From the NCBI GenBank assembly GCA_964476565.1, contig CAYZBG010000015.1, positions 1 to 64,000 of the forward strand: a DNA stretch of 64,000 bases. Direction: 5' to 3'. A program made the translations under genes and the position numbers. The notes beneath the pieces were generated by a model. The model was not told the origin of the DNA, ran no database searches, and was given only the letters and a program-made list of their open reading frames with translations. This document shows, piece after piece, positions 38,618-47,100 of this stretch (positions are counted from its first letter, which is position 1; every line of letters begins with the position of its first letter). Source of the stretch: CAMAXB01 sp964476565 (GTDB lineage: Bacteria > Verrucomicrobiota > Verrucomicrobiia > Opitutales > Opitutaceae).

Positions 38618-39883
38618 ATGTTCCCACCCCGTCGTCTGCTCGGCTTCGTCGTTCTCCTTTCTCTCGCCGTTGCGGCGTCGGTTGCACGCGCCGCAACCGA
38701 TCCTGCTGCCCTCGGCTTCGATCCCGAGCGCCTCAAGCGGCTGGACGCGGTCATCCAGCATCACGTCGACCAGAAACACTTGGCCGGCGGGGTGGTGTAC
38801 ATCGCGCGGAAGGGCCAGACGGCCCACCTGAAGGCCTTCGGTTATCAAGATGTCGAGGCGGGCGTGGCGATGCCGACCGATGCGATCTTCCGCATCGCCT
38901 CGATGAGCAAGGCGGTCACGTCCGTGGCCGTCATGATGCTCTACGAGGAAGGAAAGCTCATGCTGCGCGATCCCCTGCACAAGCATCTGCCTGCGTTCCG
39001 CAACCAGGTCGTAGCCCTGCCGGCGCCGAAGGACGCACCGCCGGGCACGAAGTTTGTGACCGAGCCGGTCCGGCGGCCGATCCAGATCCGCGACCTGCTG
39101 GCCCACACCGCCGGCCTGACCTACGGGGACGGACCGGCGGTCGACCTGTACAAGGCCGCCGGCCTGCACGGCTGGTATTTCGCGGACAAGAACGAGACCA
39201 TCGGCGAGGCCATCAACCGGCTCGCCACGCTGCCCCTGCACGGCCATCCCGGCGAGTCGTGGCAATATGGATACGCCACGGATGTGCTCGGCCACCTGGT
39301 CGAGGTGTTGTCCGGCCTGCCGCTCGACCGGTTCATCGAGGAGCGAATCTGCCGTCCGCTTGGGATGAAGGACACCAGCTTCTTCCTGCCGCCCGGCAAG
39401 GAGGCGCGTCTGGCTCCGGTCTACGGCATCGAGGGTGGCCGGCTGGTCCGGACAGAGGACTCGACCAAGAGCGACTACGTGCAGGGTCCGCGCAAATGTT
39501 TCTCGGGCGGAGCGGGACTGCTTTCGACGATCCAGGATTACGGGCGTTTCCTGCAGATGCTGGCCAACGGCGGCGAACTCGACGGCGTCCGTCTGCTCAA
39601 TCCCAGGACCGTGGCCCTGATGCACGAGAATCACACCGGTGACCTTTACCGGCGCGACACTGCGGCCTTCGGCCTCGGCTTCTGGGTGAACAGCGATCCC
39701 GGTTTCTACGGCGAACTGAGCAACCGTGGCGCTTACGGCTGGGGCAGCGCCTATTTCCCCCAGTATCTCGTCGATCCGGAGAAGAACCTCGTCGCGATCT
39801 TCATGACGCAGCTGCGCCCAACCGGCGGGCTCGACCTGAATCAGAAGTTCAAGGTGCTGACCTATCAGGCGCTGATGGATTGA
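38618..39883 (+). CDS. Secreted serine hydrolase, beta-lactamase class C family
   Basis: A 421-residue protein with a signal peptide (about 1-26). The SxxK motif is SMSK (S95-K98) in FRIASMSKAVTSVAVMML. The second motif region is WQYGYATDVLGHLVEVL, with a tyrosine but Thr instead of the Asn of YxN, as in esterase-like members. Other markers are IRDLLAHTAGLTYG and ICRPLGMKDTSFF. Such proteins are esterases, D-peptidases or penicillin-binding-like enzymes rather than true beta-lactamases. Nothing nearby fixes a substrate. Confidence 0.88.
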   Translation: MFPPRRLLGFVVLLSLAVAASVARAATDPAALGFDPERLKRLDAVIQHHVDQKHLAGGVVYIARKGQTAHLKAFGYQDVEAGVAMPTDAIFRIASMSKAVTSVAVMMLYEEGKLMLRDPLHKHLPAFRNQVVALPAPKDAPPGTKFVTEPVRRPIQIRDLLAHTAGLTYGDGPAVDLYKAAGLHGWYFADKNETIGEAINRLATLPLHGHPGESWQYGYATDVLGHLVEVLSGLPLDRFIEERICRPLGMKDTSFFLPPGKEARLAPVYGIEGGRLVRTEDSTKSDYVQGPRKCFSGGAGLLSTIQDYGRFLQMLANGGELDGVRLLNPRTVALMHENHTGDLYRRDTAAFGLGFWVNSDPGFYGELSNRGAYGWGSAYFPQYLVDPEKNLVAIFMTQLRPTGGLDLNQKFKVLTYQALMD

Positions 39884-39904
39884 GCGGGTGACGAGAGCCC
39901 GCTC
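39882..39904. terminator. Hairpin between convergent genes
   Basis: GAGCGGG (39882-39888) and CCCGCTC (39898-39904) form a 7-bp stem with a 9-base loop, directly after the serine hydrolase stop and before the stop of the barrel-protein gene. There is no T run, so termination is uncertain. Confidence 0.35.
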
Positions 39905-39912
39905 GGGCCGAC

Positions 39913-40716
39913 TCAGTACCGGTAGTTGATCATGAAGCCGGCGCCGAAGTCCGGGCTGGCGTCGGAGAAGCCGGTGAGGGCGTAGGTCTGCGTGCTCCAC
40001 CGGTCGTCGAAGCGATGGACCAGAAAGGCCATGGCTTCGCTGGCATGGTCGCCGTCGCGCACCAGACGCTGGCGCCAGTCGTAGGCTACGCCGGCGCTGG
40101 TGTAGAGGCTGTAGCGATACACCATGCCGCCCGAAAAATACACGCCGTCGCGGAGTGGATATTGGGGCGAGGCTCCCATCGACCGGTAGCCCAACGTGAG
40201 GAAGGGGGTCGTGGTGCCGAAGCTGCGCGCGAGGTCGGCCTGAACGTAGTGATCCATTTTTCCGGTGCCGAGTCCCTTGTCCACGTCCGCCGTGCCGAAC
40301 TTCACGCGCCCGGTGAGGTCGAGGTGCACCTGTTCGACGACGGGACCGAAGCGATACGTGGCGCTGAGCGTCGGATCGCCGAGCCCCGACTCGGAGGCGG
40401 TGGTCGGACGTCCGGGCACGCCGCCGATCGGAGATCCGGCCACGGTGCTGGCCGGTCCGTCGACGCGCAGCCACGGCAGGCTGGCGCGAAAGAGCCAGGC
40501 GCCGGTTTCGTAGGAAAGGTTCACGGGAACGAGGAACACCTCCGTGTCGGTGGCGTAGCCGTAGTCGCCGCGACTATAGTCGAAACCGCTGCCAAGCGTG
40601 AGTTTGGCGGTCGGCGCGGTCATTGAGTCCGGACTTTGGGCTGCTCCGGTGGCGGCGGCAAAGGCGGCGATCAGGGCGGTGGCGATCCGGTGCGGGGCGA
40701 AAAACGATGCGTTCAT
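39913..40716 (-). CDS. Predicted outer-membrane beta-barrel protein
   Basis: A 267-residue protein starting MNASFFAPHRIATALIAAFA with a signal peptide of about 28 residues. The mature part alternates hydrophobic and polar residues (VFLVPVNLSYETGAWLFRAS; YRFGPVVEQVHLDLTGRVKF) and ends GAGFMINYRY with a C-terminal aromatic, as in outer-membrane barrels. It resembles the transporter-like barrel proteins related to the phenol-degradation meta-pathway family; I do not recognise a specific function. The ATG at 40716 is chosen over an upstream in-frame start because of the signal peptide. It follows the Ala-rich gene on the same strand. Confidence 0.7.
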   Translation of the reverse strand: MNASFFAPHRIATALIAAFAAATGAAQSPDSMTAPTAKLTLGSGFDYSRGDYGYATDTEVFLVPVNLSYETGAWLFRASLPWLRVDGPASTVAGSPIGGVPGRPTTASESGLGDPTLSATYRFGPVVEQVHLDLTGRVKFGTADVDKGLGTGKMDHYVQADLARSFGTTTPFLTLGYRSMGASPQYPLRDGVYFSGGMVYRYSLYTSAGVAYDWRQRLVRDGDHASEAMAFLVHRFDDRWSTQTYALTGFSDASPDFGAGFMINYRY

Positions 40717-40807
40717 GTCGGGATGGAGTTGAGGTGGAAGGGACCGGAGGCCGGCGGGACGGCCGGCCTCCGGCGTGGGGTTGTCGGCAGCGGGGCCGGA
40801 CGCGGGA

Positions 40808-41653
40808 TCAGCGTCGGGCGGAGGCCTCGGCTGCGGCCTGGCCGCGGGCCTGACCTTGGGCACGGGCGCCGGCGCGTTCCACGGCGGCCGCAGCGTCCTG
40901 CGCCGCTTCGGCCCGGCCTTCGGCGTTCACCGAAGGCGTAGCCGGCGTCGCCGGGGTGGCGGGCGAGACACCCGGCGTGGCGGGCGTGGCCGGAGTCGCC
41001 GGCGTGGCCGCGGCCTCGGCCCGGGTCAGGGCTCCGGCGTAGGCTTCGAAGTCGGCGGCCAGACGGGCCTGGGCGTCCGCCTGCGCGTCGCCCTTCGCCT
41101 TGCGGGCGGCCTTCAGGCTGGCGTTGACGGCGCGCTCCTTGGCGCGGACGTCGTCCAGCGAGGCCTCGACGTCAGCCCGGGCCTCGGCATCGAGCCGGCG
41201 GGCATTGCGGCGCAGGTTGGCGGAGGCTTCCATGCCGGTGGCGATGCGGGCCTCGACATCCGCCAGCACGGCGTCGCGCGTATCCTGGGCGGCCGCGCGA
41301 ATCTGCGGCACGGTCCGAGCCGGGTCGAGCGAGGCGGAGATGCCCTGGGCCGCCGCGGCGACGGTGAGGCCACGGCCGGAGGTGGCGGCGGAAACCGAGG
41401 CGTTTGTATTCACTTCGAGACTACCACGGGTGGCGCCGGACTGCAGCGCGGCCGAACCGGTCGCGGCCGTCGAGGCGGAGACGCCAGCGGCGGGCGGCGC
41501 GGGAGGGAGCAGCGGCCGTTGCACCGCCCCGGTGGCCTGGGTGGCGGTGTTCGCCGCGCCTGAAACGGCGCCGGTGACCTGAGCGTGGGCCAGCGGTGCG
41601 GCGAGCAGCGCGGCGGTGAGGGCAAACGTGGAGGGGATTCGTTTCGCATTCAT
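40808..41653 (-). CDS. Secreted alanine-rich repeat protein of unknown function
   Basis: A 281-residue protein with a signal peptide (MNAKRIPSTFALTAALLAAP then LAHAQ). The start MNAK has AAGGAT about 8 bases upstream, better than MLMNAK. The body is almost only Ala, Thr, Ser, Arg, Asp, Glu and Gln: a helical central region (about 115-215) suggesting coiled coil, a spacer of ATP-type triplets (ATPATPATP, SPATPATPATPS, about 220-245), then another Ala/Arg/Glu helix. It resembles a periplasmic structural or lipoprotein-like spacer. No cysteine is seen, so it is not a lipoprotein. Confidence 0.65.
   Translation of the reverse strand: MNAKRIPSTFALTAALLAAPLAHAQVTGAVSGAANTATQATGAVQRPLLPPAPPAAGVSASTAATGSAALQSGATRGSLEVNTNASVSAATSGRGLTVAAAAQGISASLDPARTVPQIRAAAQDTRDAVLADVEARIATGMEASANLRRNARRLDAEARADVEASLDDVRAKERAVNASLKAARKAKGDAQADAQARLAADFEAYAGALTRAEAAATPATPATPATPGVSPATPATPATPSVNAEGRAEAAQDAAAAVERAGARAQGQARGQAAAEASARR
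40935..41015 (-). repeat. ATP-triplet codon repeat inside the Ala-rich gene
   Basis: The DNA is built of repeated 9-base GCCGGCGTC- or GCCGGGGTG-like units encoding ATP triplets. Low complexity makes replication slippage likely, so length may vary between strains. Confidence 0.55.
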
Positions 41654-41786
41654 GAGCATCCTTGGGTTGAGGTTGCGCTGGATGTCGGCGTGTGACGGAC
41701 ACACGCGCAGAAAAGTTCCGCGCGTGCCCGGACGAGCGTGCGAAGTCGCTGGATTTCAGCGGCTTCAAATCAGGCCGAAAATGCCG

Positions 41787-42695
41787 TCAGGCCCGATCGG
41801 GCCTGCCTGACTGGACCGGCGTTCGTGCGGCGCGCTGCAGCTGCCAGGAGTTCCACAGATTGTGGCAGACGATGTAGAAGGTCGGGCCGAGGGCGACGAG
41901 CGGCGTGCTGTAGGTAAGCGCCAAATACACGGTGAATGCGGTGTTCTTCTGGCCGAGCGACTGACTTGCCTCGCGGCGAAACTCGCGGCCGCCGACCAAA
42001 CGGCCGAGTGCGAAGTTGGCCGCGCACACCACCGCCGTCACCACAGCGATGGCAATAAGGGTGCGCACCGGCGTCTCGACCTGGCTGCGCACGAAATCCG
42101 AGGCCCGTGCCGTGATGATGAACATGCTTCCGAGCCAGAGTCCGAATGACAGGTTGCGCAGGTGGCCGGGCCACGCGGTTGCAGCGGGATGGACGAGACG
42201 AAGGACCCAGGCGAGGGCCAGCGGTACGAAGATGACCAAGCCGACGGTCGCGAAAACTTGCGCCATCAGCGCAGGCACCGCCCGCCCGAGTACGATAGGA
42301 AGCAGGAAAGGCAGCAGCGCGGCGATGCCGAGGTTGGTGAGCAGGAACGCAGCGACCACGTAGTCGACCCGCCCGCGCAGGAAGCTAATGATGACCGGTG
42401 CGGCCGCCGCCGTCGGCGTGATGCCGGCAAAGAAGGCCGCGAGCGCGAGGTCCTGCCCACCCACCAGCCAGCCGAAGCCCCAGGCGGCGAAGCCCATGGC
42501 AAGATTGGCGGCGAAGAGCAGGGCATGACTCGGCTGCAGGGCCTCGCGATGGAAGCGCACCTGGAGGAACACGAGAAAGAGCATGCCCATGATCAGCCAG
42601 CGGATGGCACCTTCCAGAACATGAGCCTGCGGCAAGAGGGCGCCGCATGTCATGGCCGTGAGGATGGCGACGGTGCGCAGATGGCCGGCGTTCAT
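41787..42695 (-). CDS. Bile acid:sodium symporter-family (SBF/BASS-like) transporter
   Basis: A 302-residue membrane protein with about nine to ten helices, starting MNAGHLRTVAILTAMTCGAL. FFAGITPTAAAAPVIISFLR resembles the GTPxxxSxx crossover helix of the family, and QSLGQKNTAFTVYLALTY is the second signature block. The substrate is unknown. It starts 9 bases after the DUF1643 stop and is the last gene of a four-gene operon with two PH-domain proteins. Confidence 0.8.
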   Translation of the reverse strand: MNAGHLRTVAILTAMTCGALLPQAHVLEGAIRWLIMGMLFLVFLQVRFHREALQPSHALLFAANLAMGFAAWGFGWLVGGQDLALAAFFAGITPTAAAAPVIISFLRGRVDYVVAAFLLTNLGIAALLPFLLPIVLGRAVPALMAQVFATVGLVIFVPLALAWVLRLVHPAATAWPGHLRNLSFGLWLGSMFIITARASDFVRSQVETPVRTLIAIAVVTAVVCAANFALGRLVGGREFRREASQSLGQKNTAFTVYLALTYSTPLVALGPTFYIVCHNLWNSWQLQRAARTPVQSGRPDRA

Positions 42696-42704
42696 GCGGC
42701 GGCC

Positions 42705-43214
42705 TTACCAGGTGTAGGGCACGGGCTGGGTGGCGCGGGCCACGTAGAGCGGGTGCTTCGGCTGGCCGCTGGCGTTGCGCGCGAGGCACACCGTCTTGCG
42801 TGGATCAAGCAGACGCTCGACCGCGCGATGTCGGTCTTGGAAGGCGCCGTGTTCGCCCCAGGCGACCACGACGCGGTCAACGCGATCGGACCAATGCCGG
42901 ATCCAATGATCATTGTCGGGGCCGACGGGATCGGGCGCGGCCTTCATCCCGGCGGGATCGGTGTCACGCCAGGCGAAGGCGTTGAGCATGACAAAAAAAT
43001 CGTAGCCCCATGTGATGGAGAAATCGCGGATGCGGCGCAGCGTTGGGTCGAGCTGGTTCTCGTCCGCGGTGCTGGGATTGAGCGCAATCCACGCGATGCC
43101 GCGGCCGCCGTCGGGCGAGGCCAGCAGTTCGTCCCAGCGGTGGATCAGGGTGTAGCGGTGGCGCCGGTCCGGGGAGAACACGCAGGCGTTGCGCATGGCT
43201 GGGGCGGTCTTCAT
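42705..43214 (-). CDS. DUF1643-family protein
   Basis: A 169-residue protein of a family with no known function. Typical blocks are RYTLIHRWD, WIALNPSTADENQLDPTLRR and YDFFVMLNAFAWRDTDPAGM, plus VDRVVVAWGEHGAF. The ATG at 43214 overlaps the previous stop (ATGA). The surrounding operon gives no clear hint to function. Confidence 0.85.
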   Translation of the reverse strand: MKTAPAMRNACVFSPDRRHRYTLIHRWDELLASPDGGRGIAWIALNPSTADENQLDPTLRRIRDFSITWGYDFFVMLNAFAWRDTDPAGMKAAPDPVGPDNDHWIRHWSDRVDRVVVAWGEHGAFQDRHRAVERLLDPRKTVCLARNASGQPKHPLYVARATQPVPYTW

Positions 43215-44065
43215 GCGCAACGGGCCTCCACCGTCTGTCGCAGGCGCCGAGCTTCCTCGAGCAAGGTTTGGGCGGCCGCGGTCGCCTCCGCGGAAGGGCC
43301 GGAGCGGCTATCGGCGCTTCCGGCTTCGTCGGGATCGCCGAGTCCGGCGGCGCGGAAACGACGCAGCCGGTCGAGGATCAGGTCGCGGATCTCGGCTGCG
43401 TTGTCGACGCCATGAAAGACCCCGACGTGGCCCGATTCGTTCGACCTTTTCTGGTGCGGTTCGCCACCGCCGCCGCCGGCGGAGCGCACCTGCACGTCGG
43501 CGATACCGAGCAGGCGCTGGAGCGGGCCCTGACTGACAACGACCTGCTGGAGATTGGCGAAACTCATGGTCATCTCCTGCAAGTTGAAGAGGCCGGTGCG
43601 AATGCGCAGGCTGCGATCAGTTACGATGTACCAGCGCAACTCGTAGTCGAGGCGGACGGCGGCATAGGTGAGGGGCAGTGCGGCAAGAAAAGCGAGTACG
43701 GCCAGGGTTTCGACAAGCAGGAAGAGTCCGATGAACGCGGACGGCGCCCGAGCGGCGAGCCGGACGAGATTGTCGTTCAGGGGCCGGTGGACGACCGAGT
43801 TGGGTTGGACCGGGGCGGTTTCGCCGGTGAGCTCGGCGTGGCGGTGGGCCGCGATCTGTTCCCGTACCGCGTGCGCGAACCAGAGCGACAGCACGAGGCC
43901 GACGAGGGCCGCAGCCTGGGCGGCGGCCCAGGCGAGCAACCGCAACCGGTAAAAGCTGTCGCCTGCACGGAAGGTGCGTACCGAACCCGGCGCCCCGGCG
44001 GGCGGATGAGGTTGAGCCGGGACGTGCAGGACGGCGAGCAGCCAGGCGCGGAGACGATCAAACAT
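43211..44065 (-). CDS. PH-domain (bPH2/YdbS-like) membrane protein
   Basis: A 284-residue protein. Two membrane helices (about 45-65 and 110-140) are followed by a bacterial PH domain (YELRWYIVTDRSLRIRTGLF, then MTMSFANLQQVVVSQGPLQR and LLGIADVQVRSAGGGGG) and a C-terminal helix rich in Arg/Ala. Start MFDRLRAWLL at 44065 overlaps the preceding PH-domain gene by eight bases. Such pairs occur widely; they may act as membrane scaffolds. Function is unproven. Confidence 0.8.
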   Translation of the reverse strand: MFDRLRAWLLAVLHVPAQPHPPAGAPGSVRTFRAGDSFYRLRLLAWAAAQAAALVGLVLSLWFAHAVREQIAAHRHAELTGETAPVQPNSVVHRPLNDNLVRLAARAPSAFIGLFLLVETLAVLAFLAALPLTYAAVRLDYELRWYIVTDRSLRIRTGLFNLQEMTMSFANLQQVVVSQGPLQRLLGIADVQVRSAGGGGGEPHQKRSNESGHVGVFHGVDNAAEIRDLILDRLRRFRAAGLGDPDEAGSADSRSGPSAEATAAAQTLLEEARRLRQTVEARCA

Positions 44066-44600
44066 GGCGGTCCTCCTCCCGGGTCGACGGCGGTGCGAGG
44101 GCGAGCCGGACGGCGCGGAGTTCGGCGGCGACGGAGCGCAGCGCTGCCGCGAGGTCGGAGTCCGCGGCGGATCCCGACCCGGACGAGGCGGCCGGACCCG
44201 GTTCACGCACCCCGCGCATCTTGATGTAGAGAAAATCGCGCACGGCTTCGAACTCGCGCAAACCCTCGAGGGTCATCTCCGCGCCGGCGTTGCCACTGGC
44301 CGTCTGCACGAGCACGCGGGCTAGACCCAGCCAGCGTTCGACCACATTGGAGCGCAAGTGGATGTCCTGAATCCGCGCGTATTGGATGATCACCTCACGG
44401 CGAAACAACAGACCCCAGCTCATCGAGATGCCCTCGGCCGTGAAGCGGTAACGCATCGTCTGGTAGCGGAACCACGACGGGAGCACGAGGACGGGAAACA
44501 ACGGCGGCACGACGAGGCAGCGGAGCAGATAGTAGTTCCAGAGGCTGGAGTGCGGGCGCTCGATGCGCAGGATGGCGGCTTCGTCAACCGAAGTGGGCAT
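44058..44600 (-). CDS. PH-domain (bPH2) membrane protein
   Basis: A 180-residue protein with two adjacent membrane helices (about 20-45, WNYYLLRCLVVPPLFPVLVL) and a PH domain: YRFTAEGISMSWGLLFRREV, IIQYARIQDIHLRSNVVERW, VLVQTASGNAGAEMTLEGL. The C-terminal tail is Ser/Ala-rich and low-complexity. First gene of the operon. Confidence 0.82.
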   Translation of the reverse strand: MPTSVDEAAILRIERPHSSLWNYYLLRCLVVPPLFPVLVLPSWFRYQTMRYRFTAEGISMSWGLLFRREVIIQYARIQDIHLRSNVVERWLGLARVLVQTASGNAGAEMTLEGLREFEAVRDFLYIKMRGVREPGPAASSGSGSAADSDLAAALRSVAAELRAVRLALAPPSTREEDRHV

Positions 44601-44735
44601 GCGGGCGATCTAGCCGGGGAGAGCGCATGCGGGCAAGTGTCGGTTGACGATCCGCGAGGCTGCCGGCTTGACGCGCCCGCGTCTCCGTGGATTTTTACCA
44701 ATCAGGGTCTGCTGTGATCCGCACCGATTTTTCCG

Positions 44736-45173
44736 ATGCCCCAGGATTCGATCCATCAACTTGTCTACGTGAGTTCGGCGACGCGTCTGTTTTCGCCCCC
44801 TGATTTGCTGGCCTTGCTGGAACAGAGCCGGCGAAACAATTCGCGGGTCGGCATCACCGGCATGTTGCTCTACCGCGAAGGCAATTTCATGCAGGTCCTG
44901 GAGGGCGATCCGGCGGCCGTGCTCGAGACGCATCAGCGCATCGTGAAGGACTTGCGTCACCACGGACTGATCACGCTCAAGAACGGCCGGGTGGCCGCGC
45001 GGTCCTTTGCGCAGTGGTCGATGGCGTTTCGGAATCTGGAGCTGGCGGATTCGGCGGAGATTCCCGGGTATAGCGATTTTCTCAATCAGCCGTGGAATCT
45101 GCCGCCGGCGGAGGCCCGGTCGGATGCGGCGGCGCGTCTGATCGAGGTGTTTCGACGCGGCATGCGCAGCTGA
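44736..45173 (+). CDS. BLUF-domain blue-light sensor
   Basis: A 145-residue stand-alone BLUF protein that binds FAD and switches its hydrogen-bond network on blue light. All key residues fit the AppA numbering offset by 10: Tyr11 in QLVYVSSATR, Asn35 in RRNNSRVGITG, Gln53 in NFMQVLEGD, Trp94 and Met96 in FAQWSMAF. The C-terminal 45 residues are helical with no second output domain. Signal transduction must therefore go through protein contacts, or the gene product acts alone. Divergent from the PH operon; a TTGACG lies 50-70 bases before the start but no clear -10. Confidence 0.95.
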   Translation: MPQDSIHQLVYVSSATRLFSPPDLLALLEQSRRNNSRVGITGMLLYREGNFMQVLEGDPAAVLETHQRIVKDLRHHGLITLKNGRVAARSFAQWSMAFRNLELADSAEIPGYSDFLNQPWNLPPAEARSDAAARLIEVFRRGMRS

Positions 45174-45231
45174 GGCGGCCTGCATGGCGGACAGGCTCGA
45201 CGCCGCCCATCACCGACGCCACGCTGTGACG

Positions 45232-45405
45232 ATGAAGAAGCCGACCCGCGAGCAACGGGATCGCATGTGCACGGGCAAGCGGCGTTATCGCTCGCCGGGG
45301 GATGCGCTCGACGCCGCACGGTTCGTGGGGGTCGAGCGCGAGCGGTCCGCCTACCGGTGCAGCGTGTGCGGCTTCTGGCACCTGACCTCAAAGGGTCCGC
45401 GCTGA
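45232..45405 (+). CDS. Small CxxC protein (predicted zinc ribbon-like)
   Basis: A 57-residue basic protein starting MKKPTREQRDRMCTGKRRYR. A CxxC pair lies in YRCSVCGFWHLTS near the C-terminus, with another cysteine at position 13 and a histidine close by, suggesting one metal site. An upstream ATG at 45184 would add 16 residues. Downstream of BLUF by 58 bases, same strand. Similar small CxxCxFWH proteins are common but unassigned; it could be a nucleic-acid-binding accessory. Confidence 0.6.
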   Translation: MKKPTREQRDRMCTGKRRYRSPGDALDAARFVGVERERSAYRCSVCGFWHLTSKGPR

Positions 45406-45411
45406 CGCTCC

Positions 45412-45444
45412 AAAAGAAAAGCGGCGCCCAAGGAAGGGCGCCGC
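45412..45444 (-). terminator. Intrinsic terminator of the DUF1080 gene
   Basis: GCGGCGCCC (45421-45429) and GGGCGCCGC (45436-45444) give a perfect 9-bp stem with a 6-base loop. On the minus strand TTTTCTTTT follows (plus-strand AAAAGAAAA at 45412-45420). It lies 28 bases after the DUF1080 stop. Confidence 0.85.
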
Positions 45445-45472
45445 GAAGGGACGGAACGTGGGGCAGATCCGC

Positions 45473-47011
45473 TCAGCGGAACTCCGCCGGTTCGGCGTGC
45501 AAGGGCAGGAACTCGACGTCGCGGATGAAGAGTTCGTGGCCCTGCGACTGGAACTGAATCTTGCCGGCGGTGAGCGGGGTACGCGGGCCCTCCTCGGCGG
45601 GGAGGGTGAGTTGTTGGAGGCGGTTGACGATCTCGCCGTTGACGAGGTGGGCGCTCCGATTGTCGTAGCAGATCAGCTCGATCGTATTCCACTCGCCGAC
45701 GGGATTCTCCCGGCCGTCGCGGCGCATCAGTCGGCGGCCGGCCGGGGCGTCGGCGCTAGCGAACTCGGTGCGTTCGCCCACCGGATCGTAGGCGCGACCG
45801 CCCTCGACCGTGCGGACGGTCGAGGCGAGGCGGACCGGGCCCATGGTGTACGCGTCGCCCGCGGCCCCTTCCATGAGTTGGAATTCCACACCCTCAAGGT
45901 GGTTGCCTTCGAAGGCGCCGGGTTTGCCGTGGGCGTGATAGACGATGCCGCTGTTGCGCGGACGACCGACGCCGGCGCCGTGCTGCTGCGTGCCCCACTT
46001 GTAGCTCAGGCGGAGGCGATAGTTGCCGTGCGGCGACTGGGTGCCGAGTGCGCCCGTCTGTTCGCCCGAGATGCGGATGGCCGGACGACCGTCGACCTCG
46101 ACCACGCTGAAGACCCCCTTCGGGTCGCGGTTGAGGCCGATCGGCTCGGCCTCAGGGGAGGGGCGGGCGAGCCAGGTGTCCCAGCCGGAGAGGTCGCGAC
46201 CATTGAACAACGGAATCCAGTCGATGCGCCCGGCCATGGCGGTGAGGTCCGCGGCCCGGGGCGAGGTCAGTTCGCGCACCCAGATGTTGCGGAACGCGAC
46301 CTCGTCGGTGTGATTCTGCAGCTGAAGCGGGAGTTTTTCCGGATGTGCGGTGTAGCGCGGCGGACCGCGGAAGCCGGTTTCGCCGAGCAGGGTCTGGTCG
46401 TGCTGCACGAGCACGCCATTGTGGAAGACGGTCACGCGGGCCGGCGATTTCAGGGAACCGTCCGGATGGAAACGGGGTGCGATGAAAACGATGTCGTAGG
46501 TCTGCCATTCGCCGGGCGGGCGGGAGGCGTTCACGAGGGGTGGGAACTGCTTGTAGAGCGAGGCGGCCTGACCGTTCGGGTAGGTGACGTTCTGATACGA
46601 ATCGAGCACCTGCACCTCGTAACGCCCGGCCATGATCATCACACCGCTGTTGCCTCGTCCCTGACCGGTACCGGTGTCGTTGGTCGGCGTGCGAAACTCG
46701 AGGTGGAGCTGCATGTCGCCGAACGAGCGCTTGGTCTGCATGCCTCCGGTGCGCGGCACGATGATCCACGCGCCGTCTTCGATGCGCCAGCCGGGGCGGG
46801 ACGGATCGGTGGTCTGCCATTCATTCGTGTGGGTGCCATCGAAGAGCACGATGGCGTCGGACGGGACGCCGCCGGCCGGAGCGGACACGATCGGCGGGAC
46901 CGGGGTCCATTGTTCCGTGAGTTCGGGTCGGGCTTGGGGAGCGTCGGCGGCGTGGAGGGAGGCGCCGGCGCAGGCAACGAGGGCAGCAGCGGACAGGTAC
47001 AGGGTCTTCAT
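45473..47011 (-). CDS. Secreted twin DUF1080 (3-keto-disaccharide hydrolase-like) protein
   Basis: A 512-residue protein with a signal peptide (MKTLYLSAAALVACAGASLH). Two copies of the concanavalin-like DUF1080 fold are seen. Copy 1 (about 50-235) starts IVLFDGTHTNEWQTTD and contains DMQLHLEFRTP and NSGVMIMAGRYEVQVLDSY. Copy 2 (about 270-505) starts WIPLFNGRDLSGWDTWLARP and contains YRLRLSYKWG, NSGIVYHAHG and LEGVEFQLMEG. The family includes enzymes that hydrolyse 3-keto glycosides made by Gfo/Idh-type oxidoreductases. Whether both copies are active is unknown. The start at 47011 is chosen for the signal peptide. Confidence 0.85.
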   Translation of the reverse strand: MKTLYLSAAALVACAGASLHAADAPQARPELTEQWTPVPPIVSAPAGGVPSDAIVLFDGTHTNEWQTTDPSRPGWRIEDGAWIIVPRTGGMQTKRSFGDMQLHLEFRTPTNDTGTGQGRGNSGVMIMAGRYEVQVLDSYQNVTYPNGQAASLYKQFPPLVNASRPPGEWQTYDIVFIAPRFHPDGSLKSPARVTVFHNGVLVQHDQTLLGETGFRGPPRYTAHPEKLPLQLQNHTDEVAFRNIWVRELTSPRAADLTAMAGRIDWIPLFNGRDLSGWDTWLARPSPEAEPIGLNRDPKGVFSVVEVDGRPAIRISGEQTGALGTQSPHGNYRLRLSYKWGTQQHGAGVGRPRNSGIVYHAHGKPGAFEGNHLEGVEFQLMEGAAGDAYTMGPVRLASTVRTVEGGRAYDPVGERTEFASADAPAGRRLMRRDGRENPVGEWNTIELICYDNRSAHLVNGEIVNRLQQLTLPAEEGPRTPLTAGKIQFQSQGHELFIRDVEFLPLHAEPAEFR

Positions 47012-47100
47012 GCGGGTCCGTGCATCACAGCCGACGACGGGCCGGAGGCAATCCCGGTGTTGCCCCACGATCGTGCGTGATCGCGGGTGAGGGGCGCGCC

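Noticed and set aside
45458..47080. 540-codon plus-strand frame opposite the DUF1080 gene
   Set aside because: The minus strand has a signal peptide and two DUF1080 copies and ends before a terminator. The plus frame has no such support.
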